NCBI RefSeq assembly: GCF_006064855.1
Contig: NZ_CP040753.1
Span: 868,001-932,000, forward strand
Direction: 5' to 3'
Length of the DNA: 64,000 bases
Origin: Sulfitobacter sp. BSw21498
GTDB lineage: Bacteria > Pseudomonadota > Alphaproteobacteria > Rhodobacterales > Rhodobacteraceae
This document shows, one piece after another, positions 28,307 to 37,713 of this stretch. The notes beneath the pieces were generated by a model that worked only from the letters and a program-made list of their open reading frames with translations, was not told where the DNA came from and searched no databases. The translations under genes and the position numbers were made by a program. Every line of letters starts with the position of its first letter. The stretch's first letter is position 1.

Positions 28307-29683
28307 TCAGAAAAAGTCGATCGAGACCTGCATCAGCTGTTCGACCTGCGGCACGTCTTTAGCCAGACAGAACACAGCGATGACGTCGCCTTCTTCGATG
28401 CGGGTCGTGCCAAGCGGGCGCATCACTTCGTCGCCCTTGCGGACCATGCCCATCAGCGCACCTTCGGGGAAATCAATATCAGACACCCGCTTGCCCGCAA
28501 TCGGAGAGGTCGAAAGTACCTCGGCTTCGATCACCTCTGCCTCGGCGTCACCGATGGAATAGACCGACCGCACGCGACCATGACGGATGTGGCGCAGAAT
28601 AGAGCTGACGGTGGTCGAGCGGGGGTTGATATATGCGTCGATGCCCAAGGGTTCCATCAGGGGGACCAGCGTCGGGTCGTTGATCAGCGCGATGACATAG
28701 GGGCAGCCTTCGGATTTGGCGCGCACACAGGCCAGCATGTTGGTTTTATCATCATCGGTGATCGCCATCATCGCATCGGCACGGCCAATGCCGGCTTCGG
28801 CCAACAAAGACGCATCTAGGCCATCGCCGTTCAACACGATGGTCCGTTCCAATGCTTCGGCGGCCCGTTCTGCAATGCGGCGGTTCTTTTCGATCATCTT
28901 GGTGCGCACGCGCTTGCCGCGTGTTTCGAGGTTTTGTGCGACGGCCAGCCCGACATTGCCCCCACCCACCAGCACGACGCGCTCAAGTTTGCTGGTTTTC
29001 TTGCCAAAAATCTCGAGCGTACGCGGGATGTCGTCACGGTGACAAAAGACGTAGCAGGCATCGCCGACAAACAGCTGGTCTTTTGATTCAGGCGCAAACA
29101 GCGTGCCGTCCCGGCGCACGCCAACCACAACCGCGCGCAGCGTTGAAAACAGGTCGGTCAGTTGGCGCAGCGGCGTGTTCACGACCGGACAGTCCTCGTC
29201 GATCTGGATGCCGAGCAATTGCGCCATACCGTCCATAAAGGTTTCAGTATCAAAGGCCGCCGGCGCGGACAGCCGTTGCAGCGCTGCATTCGCGACCTCT
29301 TTTTCAGGCGAGATCACAACATCAATCGGCATGTGGTCGCGGCGGTAAAGATCCGAATAGATTGCCGTTAGATAGGATTGGCTGCGCAGGCGTGCGATCT
29401 TGCGGTTGATGCCAAAGACCGAATGCGCCACCTGACAGGTGACCATATTGACTTCGTCCGAGTGTGTCGCAGCGATGATCATCTCGGCGTCGCGCGCCCC
29501 CGCACGGTCGAGCACGTCGGGATAGCTTGCAAACCCCGCGATCCCTTGCACGTCCAGCGTATCCGTCGCGCGGCGCACAAGATCGGCGTTGCTGTCAACG
29601 ATCGTGACGTCGTTGCGCTCGCCCGAAAGATGGCGGGCGATCTGCCACCCGACCTGCCCTGCGCCGCAAATGATCACTTTCAT
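28307..29683 (-). CDS. trkA: Trk system K+ uptake regulatory protein TrkA
   Basis: 458 residues. There are two NAD-binding Rossmann domains, each starting with a clear glycine motif: IICGAGQVGWQIARHL (about residue 3) and VVLVGGGNVGLAVAQNL (about residue 234). Each is followed by a RCK C-terminal domain. TrkA forms the cytoplasmic gating ring of TrkH and senses nucleotides. It directly precedes trkH on the same strand. A divergent lipoprotein gene separates it from ntrX. Confidence 0.95.
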   Translation of the reverse strand: MKVIICGAGQVGWQIARHLSGERNDVTIVDSNADLVRRATDTLDVQGIAGFASYPDVLDRAGARDAEMIIAATHSDEVNMVTCQVAHSVFGINRKIARLRSQSYLTAIYSDLYRRDHMPIDVVISPEKEVANAALQRLSAPAAFDTETFMDGMAQLLGIQIDEDCPVVNTPLRQLTDLFSTLRAVVVGVRRDGTLFAPESKDQLFVGDACYVFCHRDDIPRTLEIFGKKTSKLERVVLVGGGNVGLAVAQNLETRGKRVRTKMIEKNRRIAERAAEALERTIVLNGDGLDASLLAEAGIGRADAMMAITDDDKTNMLACVRAKSEGCPYVIALINDPTLVPLMEPLGIDAYINPRSTTVSSILRHIRHGRVRSVYSIGDAEAEVIEAEVLSTSPIAGKRVSDIDFPEGALMGMVRKGDEVMRPLGTTRIEEGDVIAVFCLAKDVPQVEQLMQVSIDFF

Positions 29684-29835
29684 AAATGGGGTTCCTTTGG
29701 CGTAAAGCCTTGCCTTGCGTCACCAGCTGGGCGTGCCCGCGTGACCCGTGATATGCCAGTGATTTGAATGACAGATGGCTATGCAAGGGTCAATTCAAAT
29801 GTCAGAGTTGCGCCATAGTGTGAAGGAGTCAACTG

Positions 29836-30306
29836 ATGCGCAAAGCTGCATTGATCATATGGGGTGGCTTGGCACTGGCGGCCTGCGCACCGCTAAATAC
29901 CTACTACAAACCCGGGGCCTCTGTCGCGATGGTTGAACGGCAGACAACACAATGTCAGGTCGATGCGCTGGCGAAGGTGCCGGTGGCACTACAGACCCTA
30001 CGCACCCCGCCGCGTTTTATCCCGCCGCGCCAGATCTGCCGGTCTGACGGTCGCTGCTATACCCGCACGGGATATTTTGAACCGGGTCAAACCTATACGG
30101 TGGACCCAGGTGCCGATCTGCGTAAACGGGTCGAAACACAGTGCATGGCAGACGCGGGCTTTGCGCCGGTGTCGATCCCTCAATGCCCTGCAGGCATCGC
30201 CAAATCCGCGCCAGTAGGGCGCACCACCGCCCTGCCCGCGCTGAACGTCAAGTCTTGCGTGATCCGCAACGGCGACGGTAGCTTTCAGATCGTGACCCAA
30301 GGCTAA
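29836..30306 (+). CDS. Putative lipoprotein of unknown function
   Basis: 156 residues with a lipoprotein signal (MRKAALIIWGGLALAAC, Cys17). The mature part has six more cysteines in a pattern consistent with disulfides (CQVDALAKV, RQICRSDGRCYTRTGY, QCMADAGF, QCPAG, SCVIRNG). I recognise no domain. It is encoded on the plus strand, in the middle of the minus-strand ntr-trk cluster. A hairpin (30313-30334) lies just after its stop and overlaps the ntrX stop. Confidence 0.75.
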   Translation: MRKAALIIWGGLALAACAPLNTYYKPGASVAMVERQTTQCQVDALAKVPVALQTLRTPPRFIPPRQICRSDGRCYTRTGYFEPGQTYTVDPGADLRKRVETQCMADAGFAPVSIPQCPAGIAKSAPVGRTTALPALNVKSCVIRNGDGSFQIVTQG

Positions 30307-30316
30307 GCCACGGGGG

Positions 30317-31729
30317 TCAGCCTTCGCTGGCCCCGTCATCATCCACATGCGCCACCCGCGTGCCTGACTTGGCAGAGGTCACCACCCCGAGGCTCTTGAG
30401 CTTGCGGTGTAGGGCAGATCGCTCCATTCCGACGAAATTGGCCGTGCGGCTGATGTTCCCGCCGAAACGGTTGATCTGGGTGAGCAGATATTCACGTTCA
30501 AACGCTTCGCGGGCTTCACGCAGCGGCAAAGTGGCCAAGGCCCCCGACAAGACGACACGCCCTTCATCGTCGGTGGTCTCTTCTTCGCCCGGCAGTTCGC
30601 GCGCCTCAATCGGGCCAGTCCCATCGCCAAGGATGAGCACGCGTTCCACAAGGTTCTTGAGTTGGCGCACGTTGCCAGGCCAGACCATGGTCTGCAAAAG
30701 GGCTTCAGCATCACCAGAGAATTCACGCAGCGGCAGACCCTGCGAGGTGTTGAAATCGGCGATGAAATGGCGGGCCAAGACCGGAATATCATCGCGACGT
30801 TCTTCCAGCGACGGGACCGAGATCGGCACGACATTCAGCCGGTGAAAGAGTTCTTGACGGAATGTGTCTTCCTTGATTGCGGCATCCAAGTCTTTGCTTG
30901 TGCTGGATATAACGCGTAGATCAACGCGGACCTTGTCGTTGCCTCCGACGCGTGTGAACTGCTGATCCACCAGCACCCGCAGGATTTTCGATTGCGTCCC
31001 AAGCGGTAGATCGGCGACCTCGTCAAAGAAGATCACACCGCCATGCGCCTGTTCAAGCAGACCAGGTTCGACGCCGCGTTCGGGGGTTTCGCGCCCAAAC
31101 AGCACTTCTTCCATCCGGTCCGGCGCAACGCTGGCGCAATTGACGGTAACAAACGGTGCCGAAGCGCGGTTGGAATTGGCGTGGATATAGCGCGCGGCGA
31201 TTTCCTTGCCCGCGCCCGCAGGCCCGCGCAACATGACGCGGCCGTTGGATTTGGTAACTTTATCGAGCTGCCCCATGAGGGTCTTAAATGAGGTCGAGCT
31301 GCCGATCATATCGGTGCTCACCACCTCGCGCCGCTTGAGGCTCTGGTTTTCGCGGCGCAAGCGAGAGGTCTCCATCGCGCGGCGGATCACCACCATTAGC
31401 TGATCAATATTAAAGGGTTTTTCGATGAAGTCATAGGCACCCTGCTTGATCGCCGCGACCGCAATTTCAATATTCCCATGCCCCGAGATGATGACAACAG
31501 GCACATCAGGATTGTCCCGTTTTACTGTTTTCAGAATATCGATTCCGTCCATCCGGCTGTCCTTTAGCCAGATATCAAGGATCATTAGCGCAGGCGGTTC
31601 GGCATTGATCGCCGCGATCGCGTCGTCCGAATTGCCCGCCAGTCGCGTGACAAAACCTTCGTCCTCCAGAATGTCCGAAATCAGCTCGCGAATGTCGCGC
31701 TCGTCGTCAACGATCAGAATGTCACTCAT
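30317..31729 (-). CDS. ntrX: Nitrogen regulation response regulator NtrX
   Basis: 470 residues from ATG 31729, preceded by GGAG. Domains: receiver (about 1-120, DDERD acidic pair, phospho-Asp in LDIWLKDS), AAA+ sigma-54-interaction-type domain (about 145-370, Walker A RGPAGAGKEIAAR, Walker B VIFFDEVADL), and a Fis-type helix-turn-helix at the end (GGNISRTANFVGMERSALHRKL). The L1 loop that normally holds GAFTGA reads FGRETPERGVEPGLLEQA, so the protein probably cannot remodel sigma-54 holoenzyme. Its start overlaps the ntrY stop by 8 nt, coupling regulator and kinase. Confidence 0.95.
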   Translation of the reverse strand: MSDILIVDDERDIRELISDILEDEGFVTRLAGNSDDAIAAINAEPPALMILDIWLKDSRMDGIDILKTVKRDNPDVPVVIISGHGNIEIAVAAIKQGAYDFIEKPFNIDQLMVVIRRAMETSRLRRENQSLKRREVVSTDMIGSSTSFKTLMGQLDKVTKSNGRVMLRGPAGAGKEIAARYIHANSNRASAPFVTVNCASVAPDRMEEVLFGRETPERGVEPGLLEQAHGGVIFFDEVADLPLGTQSKILRVLVDQQFTRVGGNDKVRVDLRVISSTSKDLDAAIKEDTFRQELFHRLNVVPISVPSLEERRDDIPVLARHFIADFNTSQGLPLREFSGDAEALLQTMVWPGNVRQLKNLVERVLILGDGTGPIEARELPGEEETTDDEGRVVLSGALATLPLREAREAFEREYLLTQINRFGGNISRTANFVGMERSALHRKLKSLGVVTSAKSGTRVAHVDDDGASEG

Positions 31730-33974
31730 TATGGGTCTCCAGTTCTGGTGTTCCGGTGGGGGCAGCAAGGGGGAGCGTGATGACCGCCATTGCGCCGAAA
31801 TGTGTTTCGCCCGCAAAGACCGGTGCGTTTTCCAACGATAGTGTCCCGCCGTGTTCTTCAATGATCTTTTTCACGATGGACAAGCCAAGACCAGTCCCTT
31901 CGGAGCGGGTGGTGACATATGGCTCGAACAGTCGTGCGCGGTCTTCAGGCAATCCGATGCCATTGTCCGCTATGGTAATTTGTAGCGCTGTTTGGCTGGT
32001 GGTCAACTGCACCTTGATCCGCGGCTCAATCTCTGCGTCAGCGTTTTTTTCATGACGGCTTTCAATGGCTTCGCCCGCATTCTTAATTAAATTTGTTAAG
32101 GCTTGCGACAGCATTGTCTGATCAATGCGCGCCATGACGTCCTGCGTCGGCAGATTGGCGCTGATGGTGACATCTGGCTGGCCGGACTGCTGTAGCACGA
32201 CCGCATCCCGCAGCACCTGAACCACGTTTTGCACCGATGTCTCGGGCTCTGGCATGCGCGCAAATTTCGAGAATTCGTCGACGATGCGCCGCAAATCGCC
32301 GGTCTGTCGGATAATCACGCCAGTGAGTTGCTCGAGGCTCGCGGCATCGTCAGGCAGCTTGGGGCCGAACTTGCGCTGGATCCGCTCTGCGCTCAACTGG
32401 ATCGGGGTCAGCGGGTTCTTGATCTCGTGTGCGATCCTGCGCGCCACGTCGCCCCACGCCGCCATACGCTGCGCGCTGACCAGATCGGTCACATCGTCAA
32501 AGGCCACAACATAGCCCTCCAGCCGACCGTCCTCACTGCGACGGGTGGCGACGCGGACCAGCAGGTTTTCCATCTGCCCCTGACGCGAGACTTTGATCTC
32601 GCCCTGCGCGACCTCGTTTTGACCGGTCACCACGGTGTTGAACAACGACCCGAATTCAGGCACCGCGACAGAAAGCGCGAACGATTGCTGGTCCTCGCTC
32701 CAGTCCAGCAGCCGCGCGGCGGACCGGTTCACAAAGGCGACCCGCCCTTCAGGGTCCAGACCCACAACACCCGAAGTGACCGAGCTGAGCACCGAATCAA
32801 ACAAGCGGCGGCGGCGTTCAATCTGGCGCGTGTTGTCGAGCAAGGTTTCACGCTGGCCTTTAAGCTGCTTGGTCATCTGGTTGAAATAGCGCCCCAGCAT
32901 CGCGATCTCGTCATCGCCGTCTTCCTCGCGTACCTGCACCTCAAGATCACCGGCACCAACCTGCTGTGCCGCCCCCGTCAAACGGCCAACGGGGCCCGAA
33001 AGACGTTCGGCAAACCAGAGCCCCAGCCAGATCGACGCCAGAATAAGGATCACCGCAAACCCTACGTAAAGCAGCCCGAATTCAAAAAGCAGCTTGCCGC
33101 GTTCGTTTTCAAGCTGTTGGTACAGCCGCACGGTTTCCTTGGTATCATCAAGGAGTGACAGGATTTTTCCGTCCACGTCGCGGCTGACATAGAGGTAGCG
33201 ATCGACGAAGGCCTCCATCACGACCAGTGCGCGGAATTCATTGTTGGCCCAGTCCTCGATCACCAGTGGTGCACCGTCCAGCGCCTGTGCCTCGCGGATC
33301 TGTTCGGGCGTCGGTTGTTCGAAATCAAACAGATAGGACCGGTCGCCGCGCGCGCGGATCTCGCCGGTGCCGTCGATCATATAGGCCTCGCGCAGACCCC
33401 GCTGGATCAGGCGCTGCCCATCCGCCAAAAGCTGCGTATCGGGCACATCAACACCCTGATTGCGGGCCTGATCAATCGCACGAGCAAGTGCTATCGCATC
33501 CTCCCGCAGATCATCGCTTTGCTCGTTCTCGTAGGCTTCGGCGGCAGCAAGAGAGTTCCCCACCACAGACCGAACCCGATCCGAGAACCACCCCTCGAGC
33601 CCGACATTGATCGTCAGCCCCGCAAAAACCGCGACGCTGACCGTCGGGATCAACGCCATCAACGCGAACACGCCGGTCAGCCGAAGGTGTAGCCGCGATC
33701 CTGCGGATTTCGCCCGACGTGCCGCGATCAACCGCGCGACCTCGCTTAGAACAAGCGCTGCGACCAGCAGGATATAGACCAGATCAATCAGCAGAATGAT
33801 GCGCAGGCTTGGGGTATTGCCGCCCTGTTCAAGGGGCCCAAGCACCAGATAGGTGACAAGCGCAAGCACCGGCCCCAGAACCACAAGCCCCAGGGTCGCC
33901 AAATTGCGCACGCGCCGGATCCGGCGCAGGCGCTCAAGCCGCATAAGATAATAGCTGCGTGACCGGGTAAGCAC
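31722..33974 (-). CDS. ntrY: Nitrogen regulation sensor histidine kinase NtrY
   Basis: 750 residues, GTG start at 33974 with GAGGA upstream. The N-terminal part has about four membrane helices (roughly residues 25-50, 58-80, 95-120 and 295-320) around a periplasmic sensor region. HAMP (about 320-375), PAS (about 385-495), HisKA with the phospho-His motif RIAHEIKNPLTPIQLSAERI (about 510-570), and the HATPase domain (VDNGIGLPEDRARLFEPY type N and G boxes, about 620-740) follow. It phosphorylates NtrX. The gene order ntrB-ntrC-ntrY-ntrX is standard. Confidence 0.95.
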   Translation of the reverse strand: MLTRSRSYYLMRLERLRRIRRVRNLATLGLVVLGPVLALVTYLVLGPLEQGGNTPSLRIILLIDLVYILLVAALVLSEVARLIAARRAKSAGSRLHLRLTGVFALMALIPTVSVAVFAGLTINVGLEGWFSDRVRSVVGNSLAAAEAYENEQSDDLREDAIALARAIDQARNQGVDVPDTQLLADGQRLIQRGLREAYMIDGTGEIRARGDRSYLFDFEQPTPEQIREAQALDGAPLVIEDWANNEFRALVVMEAFVDRYLYVSRDVDGKILSLLDDTKETVRLYQQLENERGKLLFEFGLLYVGFAVILILASIWLGLWFAERLSGPVGRLTGAAQQVGAGDLEVQVREEDGDDEIAMLGRYFNQMTKQLKGQRETLLDNTRQIERRRRLFDSVLSSVTSGVVGLDPEGRVAFVNRSAARLLDWSEDQQSFALSVAVPEFGSLFNTVVTGQNEVAQGEIKVSRQGQMENLLVRVATRRSEDGRLEGYVVAFDDVTDLVSAQRMAAWGDVARRIAHEIKNPLTPIQLSAERIQRKFGPKLPDDAASLEQLTGVIIRQTGDLRRIVDEFSKFARMPEPETSVQNVVQVLRDAVVLQQSGQPDVTISANLPTQDVMARIDQTMLSQALTNLIKNAGEAIESRHEKNADAEIEPRIKVQLTTSQTALQITIADNGIGLPEDRARLFEPYVTTRSEGTGLGLSIVKKIIEEHGGTLSLENAPVFAGETHFGAMAVITLPLAAPTGTPELETHNE

Positions 33975-34076
33975 CCGCTATCCTCACCGATGATGTGATG
34001 CACGAATGCATCAACCGCCCATTTATGTGATCCTGATCCAGCCTTGAGGCTAGATGGCCACGGTTATGTGGCGCTT

Positions 34077-35450
34077 TTACATCATTTTCCGACCGCGTGT
34101 CACCTCAATATCGAGATCGGTGATCTTTTTTCTCAATGTATTACGGTTGATTCCCAACAAGTCGGCACATTTCGCCTGATTACCTGCGGTTGCGGCCAGT
34201 GCAATCTCGATCAAGGGCGCTTCAATTTCGCGCAAAATACGGGCGTAAAGGCCGGGGGGCGGCAGCATTGATCCGTGCTGATCGAAATACCGTTGCAAAT
34301 GCCGCTCTACGGACGCCCCGAGCTTTTCGGTATTGGCCTGCGCGCGCAGGGGTTCGGGATCGGGCTGGGCCCCCAGAACTTGCTCTGCTTCGGATTGGGT
34401 GATCTCTGGCGCACGACTGGTCAGGGCTAGTTGGCGCATCGCGTGTTCCAGCTGTCGTACGTTGCCGGGCCATTGATAGTTAGCAAAGACTTTTTCCGCC
34501 CCTTCAGACAGGGCACGTGGCGCGGAATTGCCGGTTTCAGACCGTTCAAGGAAATGCGCGGCGAGCAAGGCAATGTCATCTACCCGGTCGCGCAGCGCCG
34601 GGACATGCAGCGTTGCGCCCGAAAGACGGTAGTACAAGTCGCGGCGCAGCGTACCCGCTTTCATGGCGGCGGCCATGTCGGACTGGCTGGTCGCAAGAAA
34701 ACGCGGCGCATGTTCACCGGGAGAATCCATCATCCGCGCGATACGCGCCTGAAGTTCCTCCGGGAAATCGCCGATCTCGTCGATCAACAGTGTCCCGCCG
34801 CGCACGCGTGCCAGCGCGCGCATCGGGCCCTCTATGTCTTGCAAATCGGCCGAGGTCACGGTGACAAACGGCAGGTTCCGCCGGTCGGAAAAATCGTGGA
34901 TAGCCTTGCCGATCAGCGACTTGCCTGTACCGGATTCACCCCAGATCAGGACCGGTAGATCGGTGTTCATCACCCGCGCCACCACGCGGTACAGCGCTTG
35001 CATCACCGGCGTGCGCCCCACCAGCGGCAGATCATCGCGGTCCCCATCGGTGTCAGAGCTTGTCTGCGCCGGACGCCGCGTCGGGCCACTGCGCTCAAGC
35101 GCGCGGGCCGTACGTTTCATCAGGTCAGGCAGATCGAAAGGCTTGGGTAGATAGTCATAGGCCTCGGCCTCTGCTGCCTTGATCGCGGTCATGATCGTGT
35201 TCTGCGCCGAGATCACGATCACAGGCAGGCCGGGACGGTCCTGTGCAATCTTTGGCAGCATCTCGAGCCCGTTGCCGTCAGGCATGACCACATCCGAGAT
35301 GACCACATCGCCTTTGCCCTCGCCCACCCAACGCATCAGGGTCGTCAGGCTGGATGTCGCGTGCACCTTGCAGCCTGCGCGGGTCAGTGCCTGTGTCAGA
35401 ACGGTGCGAATTGTGCGGTCGTCGTCAGCAACCAGAACTGTGCCATCCAT
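34077..35450 (-). CDS. ntrC: Nitrogen regulation response regulator NtrC (sigma-54-independent type)
   Basis: 457 residues, slightly shorter than enteric NtrC (469). The receiver domain carries VADDDRTIR and phospho-Asp in [12 protein letters not shown]. The AAA+ domain has Walker [16 protein letters not shown] and Walker [13 protein letters not shown]. Between them, about 25 residues including GAFTGA are missing ([21 protein letters not shown] spans the gap in part). The C terminus has the Fis-type helix-turn-helix [19 protein letters not shown]. The same loss is known in Rhodobacter capsulatus NtrC, which activates sigma-70 polymerase. It starts 3 nt after ntrB. Confidence 0.95.
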   Translation of the reverse strand: MDGTVLVADDDRTIRTVLTQALTRAGCKVHATSSLTTLMRWVGEGKGDVVISDVVMPDGNGLEMLPKIAQDRPGLPVIVISAQNTIMTAIKAAEAEAYDYLPKPFDLPDLMKRTARALERSGPTRRPAQTSSDTDGDRDDLPLVGRTPVMQALYRVVARVMNTDLPVLIWGESGTGKSLIGKAIHDFSDRRNLPFVTVTSADLQDIEGPMRALARVRGGTLLIDEIGDFPEELQARIARMMDSPGEHAPRFLATSQSDMAAAMKAGTLRRDLYYRLSGATLHVPALRDRVDDIALLAAHFLERSETGNSAPRALSEGAEKVFANYQWPGNVRQLEHAMRQLALTSRAPEITQSEAEQVLGAQPDPEPLRAQANTEKLGASVERHLQRYFDQHGSMLPPPGLYARILREIEAPLIEIALAATAGNQAKCADLLGINRNTLRKKITDLDIEVTRGRKMM

Positions 35451-35453
35451 CTG

Positions 35454-36545
35454 TTATCTCTCCTGTTCGGAAGCTGTATTTTCAATTTGGGTCTTGTCGG
35501 CCCGCGGCAGCGAAATGCGGAACACGGTCTTGCCGGGAACCGAATCTACCGTGATCCAGCCGCCGTGGTCGGAAATGATCTTGCTCACCAGCGCCAACCC
35601 CAGACCGGTGCCGTTCTCGCGCCCCGACACAAAGGGTTCAAAAACATCGGTGCGGATCGCTTCGGGCAGGCCGGGGCCGTCATCAATCACCTCAATCTGC
35701 AGCGGCAGCGACTGTGCCGTCCCGTCAGAGCGCCGCAGGCGGAAGGAATGTTCGTAATAGCTGTGCAGCCGGATCGTGCCGCCTGACGGGCCCGCTGCCT
35801 CTGACGCGTTCTTGATCAGGTTCAGCACGACCTGCAACAGCTGGTCCTTGTCGCCCAGGGCCGGCGGCAGCGAGGGGTCATAATCCTCGATGATCTTCAT
35901 CCGCGCGCCAAACCCCAACAACGCGGAACGGCGCGCACGATCAAGCGCATCATGCAGGTTCACAGCCTTGCGCTCCGGCGGCATCAGGTTGCCGAACTGT
36001 TCAACCTGCTCCAGCAGCTTCACGATGCGGCGCGATTCCGCGACGATCAGATCGGTCAGCTCCAGATCCTCGGTGCTCAGGTTCATGCTGAGCAATTGCG
36101 CGGCACCCGTGATCCCCGCCAGCGGGTTCTTGATCTCGTGGGCCAGCATCTCGGCCATGCCAATGGCGGATTTGGCGGCGGATTTGACAGAATTGTTCTG
36201 CGTCATGCGTCCGGCCATCTCACGCGGGGTGATCATCAGGATCATCTGCCCCGCGGCATCGATCAGCGGCGCAAAATGCAGCGCACATTGCACCGGCGGG
36301 CGCTGACCGCTGCCGACATCCACATCATTCACGAACAAGGGCGTGCCATTCTCTCGGGCGCGGGTGAACGCCTCTTCCAGCGGGGCATCGACGGCAATCA
36401 TGTCCCAGACCGGCACGCCGCGCACGGATTTGGCAGAGGCGTTCAAAAACCCTTCGGCTTCGGAGTTCAGCTCGGCGATCGTGTCATCGATGTCGATCAA
36501 AATGGCGGGCACGGGCAGCGATGCAAAGACGGCATCCAGCGACAT
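35454..36545 (-). CDS. ntrB: Nitrogen regulation sensor kinase NtrB
   Basis: 363 residues from ATG 36545. It is cytoplasmic, with an N-terminal PAS domain (about 5-110), a HisKA motif LAHEIKNPLAGITGAAQLL (about 135), and a C-terminal HATPase with NLIKNASEAA (N box) and DDGPGLPE / GTGLGLALVSKI (G boxes). NtrB phosphorylates or dephosphorylates NtrC in response to PII. It overlaps the dusB stop (TGATG), so dusB-ntrB-ntrC is one unit, as in R. capsulatus, where dusB was called nifR3. Confidence 0.96.
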   Translation of the reverse strand: MSLDAVFASLPVPAILIDIDDTIAELNSEAEGFLNASAKSVRGVPVWDMIAVDAPLEEAFTRARENGTPLFVNDVDVGSGQRPPVQCALHFAPLIDAAGQMILMITPREMAGRMTQNNSVKSAAKSAIGMAEMLAHEIKNPLAGITGAAQLLSMNLSTEDLELTDLIVAESRRIVKLLEQVEQFGNLMPPERKAVNLHDALDRARRSALLGFGARMKIIEDYDPSLPPALGDKDQLLQVVLNLIKNASEAAGPSGGTIRLHSYYEHSFRLRRSDGTAQSLPLQIEVIDDGPGLPEAIRTDVFEPFVSGRENGTGLGLALVSKIISDHGGWITVDSVPGKTVFRISLPRADKTQIENTASEQER

Positions 36546-37531
36546 CAGGCGGCCTCCAACTGGTGGTCCGGCAAGCAGGCGGACGGAATAAGACGGTGTA
36601 CATCGGCGGGGCTGGATGCGGTCAACATGGCACGGCGCAGATCGGCGGGCGTGTTGCTGGTGTCCATGTACCAACCCAGATGCTTGCGCGCGACGCGCAG
36701 GCCGATGACCTCTCCGTAGAACTGGATAATCGCCTCGTAGTGGTCGGCTACCATGCGCGCGAAATCGGCCCCCTGCGGGATCACCGGCGCGGGTGCGCCG
36801 AACAGTTCATGGGCGACCTGTGCCAGCAGCCATGGTTTGCCTTGGGCTCCACGCCCGATCATGACACCGTCGGCACCCGATTGCGCCAGCGCCTGACGCG
36901 CGGCAGCGGTGCTGATAATGTCACCATTGGCGATAACCGGAATACTGACCGCCTGCTTGACGCCCGCAATGGCAGCCCAATCGGCGGCACCCTTATAGAA
37001 CTGGCAACGTGTGCGCCCGTGGATGGTGATCATGGTGATCCCCGCTTCTTCGGCCCGCGCAGCAATCTGCGGCGCGTTAAGCATATCGTCGTCCCAACCC
37101 AACCGCGTCTTGAGCGTGACGGGCACCTTGACGGCATTCACGACCGCTTCGATCAGGCGCAGCGCGTGGTCGGGCGTTTTCATCAGCGCAGAGCCGGAAA
37201 AGCCTTGCGTCACTTTTTTGGCCGGACAGCCCATATTGATGTCGATCACCCGCGCACCCTGTCCTTCGACCATGCGCGCGGCTTCGGCCATTGGCGCGGC
37301 TTCGCGGCCCGCCAGTTGCACGGCAGTCCCTTCTACGCCCAGACCCAGTTCAGCCTTTTCCAGCGCACCGGGGCGGGCATTGATCATATCGACGCTGGCG
37401 ACCATCTCAGACACCACAAGCCCTGCGCCGAAGGACGCCACCAGATTGCGAAACGGTAAATCGGTGATCCCCGCCATCGGGGCCAGCAGAACCGGCGGGT
37501 CGAGTTTGAAAGGCAGATCCGAGAGATCCAA
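36545..37531 (-). CDS. dusB: tRNA dihydrouridine synthase DusB (NifR3)
   Basis: A flavin-dependent enzyme that reduces uridine to dihydrouridine in tRNA, mainly U17. Visible blocks are LLAPMAGITDLPFR, VSEMVAS, MGCPAKKVT with the catalytic Cys, TLKTRLGWDD, TIHGRTRCQFYKG, and IANGDI. The start is uncertain. The frame is open back to a TTG at 37591, but the TTG at 37531 has AGGA seven bases upstream and gives a 328-residue protein with the usual short lead before PPVLLAPMAGI. It is the first gene of the ntr operon, as in Rhodobacter. Confidence 0.85.
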   Translation of the reverse strand: MDLSDLPFKLDPPVLLAPMAGITDLPFRNLVASFGAGLVVSEMVASVDMINARPGALEKAELGLGVEGTAVQLAGREAAPMAEAARMVEGQGARVIDINMGCPAKKVTQGFSGSALMKTPDHALRLIEAVVNAVKVPVTLKTRLGWDDDMLNAPQIAARAEEAGITMITIHGRTRCQFYKGAADWAAIAGVKQAVSIPVIANGDIISTAAARQALAQSGADGVMIGRGAQGKPWLLAQVAHELFGAPAPVIPQGADFARMVADHYEAIIQFYGEVIGLRVARKHLGWYMDTSNTPADLRRAMLTASSPADVHRLIPSACLPDHQLEAA

Positions 37532-37713
37532 ACGCTTAATCCTTGTGCAGTTGCCTTTGGTGTACCGAGCCAAGGGTGGGAACTCAATCAAACCAGCAGC
37601 TCTGGCCGGTGAAAAACTGATCTATTGCCTAAAATTTAATCACATAGTGCAGCCGATTGCGCCGGCAGCTTTCCCTGCTTAGAACGGGGCGAGTTTATCC
37701 AAGGGAGTGGACG

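Noticed and set aside
32229..33158. 309-codon plus-strand frame inside ntrY
   Set aside because: Shadow of ntrY, which has a full domain set on the other strand.
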